Origin: Desulfobacteraceae bacterium UBA5623
Lineage (GTDB): Bacteria; Desulfobacterota; DSM-4660; Desulfatiglandales; Desulfatiglandaceae
Assembly (NCBI GenBank): GCA_002424495.1
Contig: DIKH01000165.1
Span: 11,691-21,783, forward strand
Direction: 5' to 3'
Length of the DNA: 10,093 bases
The translations under genes were made by a program, and so were the position numbers. The notes under the pieces were generated by a model. It saw only the letters and a list, made by a program, of their open reading frames with translations. It was not told where the DNA came from and made no database searches. Below, one piece after another: positions 6,903-10,093 of this stretch; within the stretch, counting starts at the first letter, position 1; each line of letters begins with the position of its first letter.

Positions 6903-6972
6903 GAATATTTAATGTTTAATTATTGGTTGTACTTTCCATAACTCAACATTAAAAATTAAACATTAAATATTC
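6903..6972. repeat. Perfect 19-bp inverted repeat made of the AT-rich motif
   Basis: The arm GAATATTTAATGTTTAATT (6903-6921) is exactly inverted at 6954-6972, leaving a 32-base centre with a further GTTG/CAAC pair. The arms contain the TTTAATGTTTAATT unit seen at 3545-3580. The element ends only 16 bases before the next ATG, close to the AAAAAGG ribosome binding site (6976-6982), so folding could affect translation of the kinase-like gene. Confidence 0.8.
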
Positions 6973-6988
6973 CTTAAAAAGGTATGAT

Positions 6989-7828
6989 ATGAGCAAATTG
7001 AAAAAGGCCCTTGAAAAGGCAAAAGAGGAAAGACAAGGCGACGTCAGCATTTTTGATAATACCGCCGAATCAGTTTTTAAGGAAAACGCCGTTTCAGGGG
7101 TGCAGGCTCAACAGGAAGGCGAGGTCCGGGTCACTTACACTAAGACCAGAATAATCAATATTGACCATAGGATACTCAAACAAAACAAGGTCATTTCTCT
7201 TTTTCACGAAGAAAGCATGACCGATCAATTGAAGATTCTCAGGACGCAACTACTTGACAGGCTGGAGCAGATCGGGGGGAACAGCCTGCTGGTGACAAGT
7301 GCAAAACCCGGCGAGGGAAAGACATTTACCGCCGTCAATCTTGCTATCAGCATCGCCCAGGAGCTCGACCGCACCGTGCTGCTCGTGGATGCGGATTTAA
7401 GACCCCATAGCGCACATCACAAAGATTTCGCCCGTGACTTTCTTGGGGCCAATGTCAGTAGAGGACTGGCGGACTGCCTGCTGAGCGGGGCGGAAATCCC
7501 TGAACTGTTGTTCAATCCCGGGATTGGAAAACTGACCATCCTGCCTTCAGGCAGGCCGCTTACAAATTCTGCTGAACTGCTTGGTTCATCCATGATGGAG
7601 GCTATGGCCTCTGAAATAAAGGCGCGCTACAGCGGAGACCGCATTATCATCTTTGACAGCCCTGCCGTATTGACATGTTCCGATCCTATGGTGCTTTCAA
7701 AATACGCCGACGGAATCCTTTTCGTTGTCGAGGCGGAAAAGACCTCAGCCGAAGACCTCAAACGGGCCATGGAGCTTTTAAAAGACAGACCTGTTTTGGG
7801 AACGTTGTTGAATAAGGTAAAAATATAG
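6989..7828 (+). CDS. BY-kinase/CpsD-like ATPase of the PEP-CTERM exopolysaccharide locus
   Basis: This encodes 279 residues. AAAAAGG (6976-6982) precedes the ATG by six bases. The N-terminal 65 residues are charged (MSKLKKALEKAKEER), as in the PEP-CTERM tyrosine-autokinase subfamily (TIGR03018-like). A P-loop domain follows with Walker A at 104-112 (SAKPGEGKT, K111), Walker A' at about 131-138 (LLVDADLR) and Walker B at about 219-225 (IIIFDSP). This is the cytoplasmic partner expected for the Wzz-like protein just upstream, which supplies the membrane part. The protein ends LLNKVKI, with no tyrosine-rich tail; its only tyrosines are at about residues 50, 214 and 239. The usual autophosphorylation cluster is thus absent, and it may work as an ATP-dependent switch without it, or be truncated. 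A MinD-like role elsewhere is less likely. Confidence 0.85.
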   Translation: MSKLKKALEKAKEERQGDVSIFDNTAESVFKENAVSGVQAQQEGEVRVTYTKTRIINIDHRILKQNKVISLFHEESMTDQLKILRTQLLDRLEQIGGNSLLVTSAKPGEGKTFTAVNLAISIAQELDRTVLLVDADLRPHSAHHKDFARDFLGANVSRGLADCLLSGAEIPELLFNPGIGKLTILPSGRPLTNSAELLGSSMMEAMASEIKARYSGDRIIIFDSPAVLTCSDPMVLSKYADGILFVVEAEKTSAEDLKRAMELLKDRPVLGTLLNKVKI

Positions 7829-7857
7829 AAAATGAAGATAGAAATATTTAATTATCT

Positions 7858-7938
7858 CACACAGAGATCACAGAGGCGCTAAGATCTTATAGCAAAACCA
7901 TTAAAAATTTAATCCGCGTTAAACTGAGCAATCTGTGG
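7858..7938. repeat. Dispersed-repeat remnants between kinase and ATPase genes
   Basis: Two CACAGAG copies lie nine bases apart (7860-7866, 7869-7875), followed by AATTTAATCCGCGTTA (7906-7921) and ATCTGTGGA (7931-7939). The 12-mer AATTTAATCCGC also occurs at 10-21. These strings look like parts of non-coding repeats I recall from environmental bacterial genomes. GTGGA here is the only, weak, ribosome binding site for the next gene. Confidence 0.5.
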
Positions 7939-7942
7939 ACCT

Positions 7943-9115
7943 ATGTATGAATCTTTTTATGGGCTGAAAGAAAAGCCCTTTGACCTCCACCCAGACCCTG
8001 ACTACCTGTTCATGAGCCAGGGCCACGACAATGCATACACCCACCTTGAATATGCAATAGCCGAGAACAAGGGCTTTGTTATCATTACAGGCGAAATAGG
8101 CTCCGGCAAGACCACGCTTATCAACTACTTCCTGCACAAGATACCACAGGATATAGTCGTAGGACTCATCAACAATACCTTTGCATCCCACAACAATTTT
8201 ATAAAGATGATATGCCAGGAGTTCGAACTCGACGTGGATGGCAAGGACAAGGTCGAGATGCTGGACCTGCTATACGGATTTTTGATAAAAAGATTTGCTG
8301 AAAAAAAGAGGGTGGTGCTGATTATTGACGAGGCACAGCACCTGACACCGGAGGCAATGGAAGAAATCCGCATGATCTCAAACCTTGAGGCGGAAAAACA
8401 CTACTTGATCCAGATGATACTGGCTGGTCAGCCGGAGCTGAAATACAAACTTCATCGCAAAAATCTTGAACAATTCGCCCAGCGCGTAACAGTACACTGC
8501 CATCTTGGGGGCATGGGCCTTGACGAGACAGCCTCATACATCCGGCATCGTTTGAAAATGGCCGGGGCCAAAGACCTTGATATATTTGAAAACCAGGCAA
8601 TAGAAGCAATACAAGCATATTCCTCCGGCATTCCAAGGCTGATTAACATCCTCTGTGACACTGCCCTTGTATACGGCTATGCCGATGGTATGAAGGTAAT
8701 AGGCAAAAAGGGCATCGAGGACGTAATACAGGCAAGAGAAGCAGGCGGCATGTTTTCCTCTGCCACTGACGAAAAAGATCCCTTGCCGGCAACCCCTGGT
8801 AGATCCATCTCTATAGAACAGGTTGAGGACAGACTCAGATCCATGGAGCAAAGGATCTCTCTCATCGAAAGCATGATTGACAGTATGTCCAGGAGCATAA
8901 ACATGCTTACAGGGAACAGATCCGAACGTGACGCCATTGTCATTGAGCTCTTTAAAATGCTAAAAGACGGTATTGATAGCCGTATTAACACCCTGGCGGA
9001 CTTCAGCCGCTTCAAGAAGACAATGGAAGATGGCGGCAAAACATCGCAGGCTGACGAATCTGACAACAGCAGGCCTTTTGTGTTATGGTTCAAGCGAAAA
9101 AAGAAAGGAACTTAA
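7943..9115 (+). CDS. ExeA-like AAA ATPase (XrtA/PEP-CTERM secretion ATPase family)
   Basis: This encodes 390 residues and begins MYESFYGLKEKPFDLHPDPDY, the signature opening of the ExeA/GspA-like ATPases seen in PEP-CTERM loci (TIGR03015-like), which fixes the start. Walker A is GEIGSGKTT (50-58, K56), Walker B is VVLIIDEAQ (124-132, D129/E130), and a sensor-like AGQPEL follows (161-166). The AAA core ends near residue 270. The rest is a linker, a probable coiled coil (about 290-322, IEQVEDRLRSMEQRISLIES) and a basic end (RPFVLWFKRKKKGT). No membrane helix is clear, so a cytoplasmic place is likely, perhaps touching the membrane by its end. Its exact job in these systems is not established. 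The ribosome binding site is weak. It is the last gene of the plus-strand unit and is followed by a terminator. Confidence 0.88.
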   Translation: MYESFYGLKEKPFDLHPDPDYLFMSQGHDNAYTHLEYAIAENKGFVIITGEIGSGKTTLINYFLHKIPQDIVVGLINNTFASHNNFIKMICQEFELDVDGKDKVEMLDLLYGFLIKRFAEKKRVVLIIDEAQHLTPEAMEEIRMISNLEAEKHYLIQMILAGQPELKYKLHRKNLEQFAQRVTVHCHLGGMGLDETASYIRHRLKMAGAKDLDIFENQAIEAIQAYSSGIPRLINILCDTALVYGYADGMKVIGKKGIEDVIQAREAGGMFSSATDEKDPLPATPGRSISIEQVEDRLRSMEQRISLIESMIDSMSRSINMLTGNRSERDAIVIELFKMLKDGIDSRINTLADFSRFKKTMEDGGKTSQADESDNSRPFVLWFKRKKKGT

Positions 9116-9130
9116 GGGTCGCGGCCAAAA

Positions 9131-9168
9131 AAAAACCGCCGGAAGACAACTCCCCCAAGCGGCTTTTT
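9131..9168. terminator. Two-way intrinsic terminator between converging genes
   Basis: AAAAACCGC (9131-9139) pairs with GCGG-C-TTTTT (9159-9168), with one bulged C. On the plus strand the stem ends in five Ts. On the minus strand it is followed by nine Ts (complement of A-run 9127-9135). It lies 16 bases after the ATPase stop and 47 bases after the stop of the minus-strand gene, so it can serve both. Confidence 0.75.
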
Positions 9169-9176
9169 GAGACCTC

Positions 9177-9211
9177 AAAAATTAAAAATTAAACATTAAC
9201 AATTAAAAATT
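9177..9211. repeat. AT-rich dispersed repeat string, inverted copy
   Basis: AAAAATTAAAAATTAAACAT-type units; read on the minus strand this gives AATGTTTAATTTTTAAT, the same family as 3545-3580 and 6903-6972. It lies between the terminator and the stop of the minus-strand gene. Confidence 0.6.
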
Positions 9212-9214
9212 CTC

Positions 9215-10093
9215 CTAAACCAACCCTCTTACCGCCACAACCCCCATGACCGCGATAACGCCCAGCCACAGTTTATTTGTATTGCCTCTTAACTCTCCTG
9301 TCAGCACCTCATAGCCGAAAAAAAGGACTATCATCTTTGTTGCAATCAGGCCCAGATATTGTCTTTCAATCATGATTTCCGGAAGATTCGGGACAACAAG
9401 CGCGATGAAGATGATTAAAAAGTGCATAGGTGTTATCTCAAAGCCATGAGTTCTTCTTGTGAATTTCAGCGTCAAAAAAGTAAACAGGGCCAGGACGCCG
9501 AAACACAGGTTATATGCGAATAACATACCCTCATTGAACCATGAGGTCATATCAGCTTCACCCGTGTAAATCACAAAAGGAATGAAAAGATAGAGGCTGA
9601 CACCTATTACAAAGCCTAGCCACTTCTGTCTGATCAGCCGGATAACTAGAAAAAGGACAAGAAAACCCAGGGAAATGAGGGACAGATGCACCGGCACGGT
9701 CTTTGGCAAAAAGCAGGCCAACACCAGAAGCAAAGGAACCCCTGCATGGACAACGCGGAAAGGCCATTTGATATGTATGTTAGTCTCTTTTAGTATCTTA
9801 ATCCTGCTTTTGACGGATCTTTCAAGACCAGGGCGTCTTAATTTCCATCCGGTTTTCTCTGCGACTACAAAACCTAAGATGATGATTCCTGAAAAAATCA
9901 GATAATAGATAAGCAGGAACACACTTGAATAGAATCGGAATACAAAGGCCGACGTAACAAGAAAGCACTGGATCACATAAATTGTGAAAACAGACTCCCT
10001 ATGGACAAGGTTCAGGCCCATGAGCCTGTGGTGAAAGTGTTTTTTGTCGGCGACAAAAGGAGATCTTCCCTCCATTATACGTTCGAACATAAC
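9215..10093 (-). CDS. WecA/TagO-like polyprenyl-phosphate sugar-1-phosphate transferase, C-terminal part
   Basis: This gene is cut by the right window edge: 292 residues are visible and the frame stays open to base 10093, so the first Met seen (10090) is internal. Near its start is GRSPFVADKKHFHHRL, which matches the conserved His-rich cytoplasmic loop of the WecA/TagO branch of the MraY-like family (PF00953). Such enzymes move a sugar 1-phosphate from a UDP-sugar to undecaprenyl phosphate in the inner membrane, the first step of many surface polymers. The sugar cannot be told from here, and the catalytic Asp motifs lie outside the window. After the His loop there are about nine hydrophobic segments, where WecA-type proteins usually have only one or two, so it carries an extra membrane domain of about 200 residues. 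It converges on the export operon. Confidence 0.85.
   Translation of the reverse strand, partial: VMFERIMEGRSPFVADKKHFHHRLMGLNLVHRESVFTIYVIQCFLVTSAFVFRFYSSVFLLIYYLIFSGIIILGFVVAEKTGWKLRRPGLERSVKSRIKILKETNIHIKWPFRVVHAGVPLLLVLACFLPKTVPVHLSLISLGFLVLFLVIRLIRQKWLGFVIGVSLYLFIPFVIYTGEADMTSWFNEGMLFAYNLCFGVLALFTFLTLKFTRRTHGFEITPMHFLIIFIALVVPNLPEIMIERQYLGLIATKMIVLFFGYEVLTGELRGNTNKLWLGVIAVMGVVAVRGLV

Noticed and set aside
6984..6992. Two-codon minigene ATG-ATA-TGA overlapping the kinase-like start
   Set aside because: Its ATG is one base from the ribosome binding site, too close to be used; it is probably chance.
8677..9093. 138-codon open frame on the minus strand inside the ATPase gene
   Set aside because: It lies opposite a clear family gene and has no ribosome binding site or recognisable domain.

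Overview
This window is the export and assembly part of an exopolysaccharide locus of the XrtA/PEP-CTERM (exosortase-associated) type, in a Gram-negative bacterium with an outer membrane. Evidence for the cell type is a lipoprotein signal, an OPX-type export protein with a Sec signal, and a predicted outer-membrane beta-barrel. GC content is moderate. The intergenic regions carry dispersed repeats: AT-rich strings of the TTTAATGTTTAATT kind, a GTCATTCCGG...CCGGCATGAC palindromic element, and CACAGAG / ATCCGCGTTA fragments. In my recollection this mix is common in uncultured Desulfobacterota (former Deltaproteobacteria) and Nitrospirota. That taxonomic guess is inference only.

Layout. Bases 1-283 are a gene-free leader. 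Bases 284-2674 encode a TPR-repeat lipoprotein resembling PrsT. The gap 2675-2983 holds a hairpin that may be a terminator, a textbook sigma-54 promoter (TGGCAC-N5-TTGCT, 2864-2879) and a leader that can fold from its predicted first base. Then, on the same strand, come a short OPX/Wza-like export protein (2984-3541), a beta-barrel outer-membrane protein (3644-4873), a Wzz/GumC-like chain-length protein (4893-6641), a BY-kinase-like ATPase (6989-7828) and an ExeA-like AAA ATPase (7943-9115). A two-way terminator (9131-9168) separates this unit from a converging gene that runs off the right edge. That gene (9215-10093, minus) is the C-terminal part of a WecA/TagO-like polyprenyl-phosphate sugar-1-phosphate transferase with an unusually long membrane tail.

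How the parts fit. The WecA-like enzyme would start the repeat unit on undecaprenyl phosphate. The Wzz-like protein and the kinase-like ATPase would set chain length. The OPX protein and the barrel would carry polymer through the periplasm and outer membrane. PrsT and the ExeA-like ATPase are family-typical accessory proteins of exosortase loci with no settled role. No exosortase, PEP-CTERM substrate, PrsK/PrsR regulator, Wzx/Wzy or ordinary glycosyltransferase lies in the window, so the PEP-CTERM label rests on family resemblance and gene company.

The most interesting points are: (1) four tandem ATTCAAC heptamers inside the signal-peptide codons of the barrel gene, where gain or loss of one unit would shift the frame; (2) the sigma-54 promoter with its foldable leader; (3) a short OPX plus barrel pair suggesting a composite outer-membrane translocon; (4) a BY-kinase homologue lacking the usual tyrosine-rich tail, with repeat debris right behind it; (5) a nest of palindromic elements between the chain-length gene and the kinase, including a perfect 19-bp inverted repeat.
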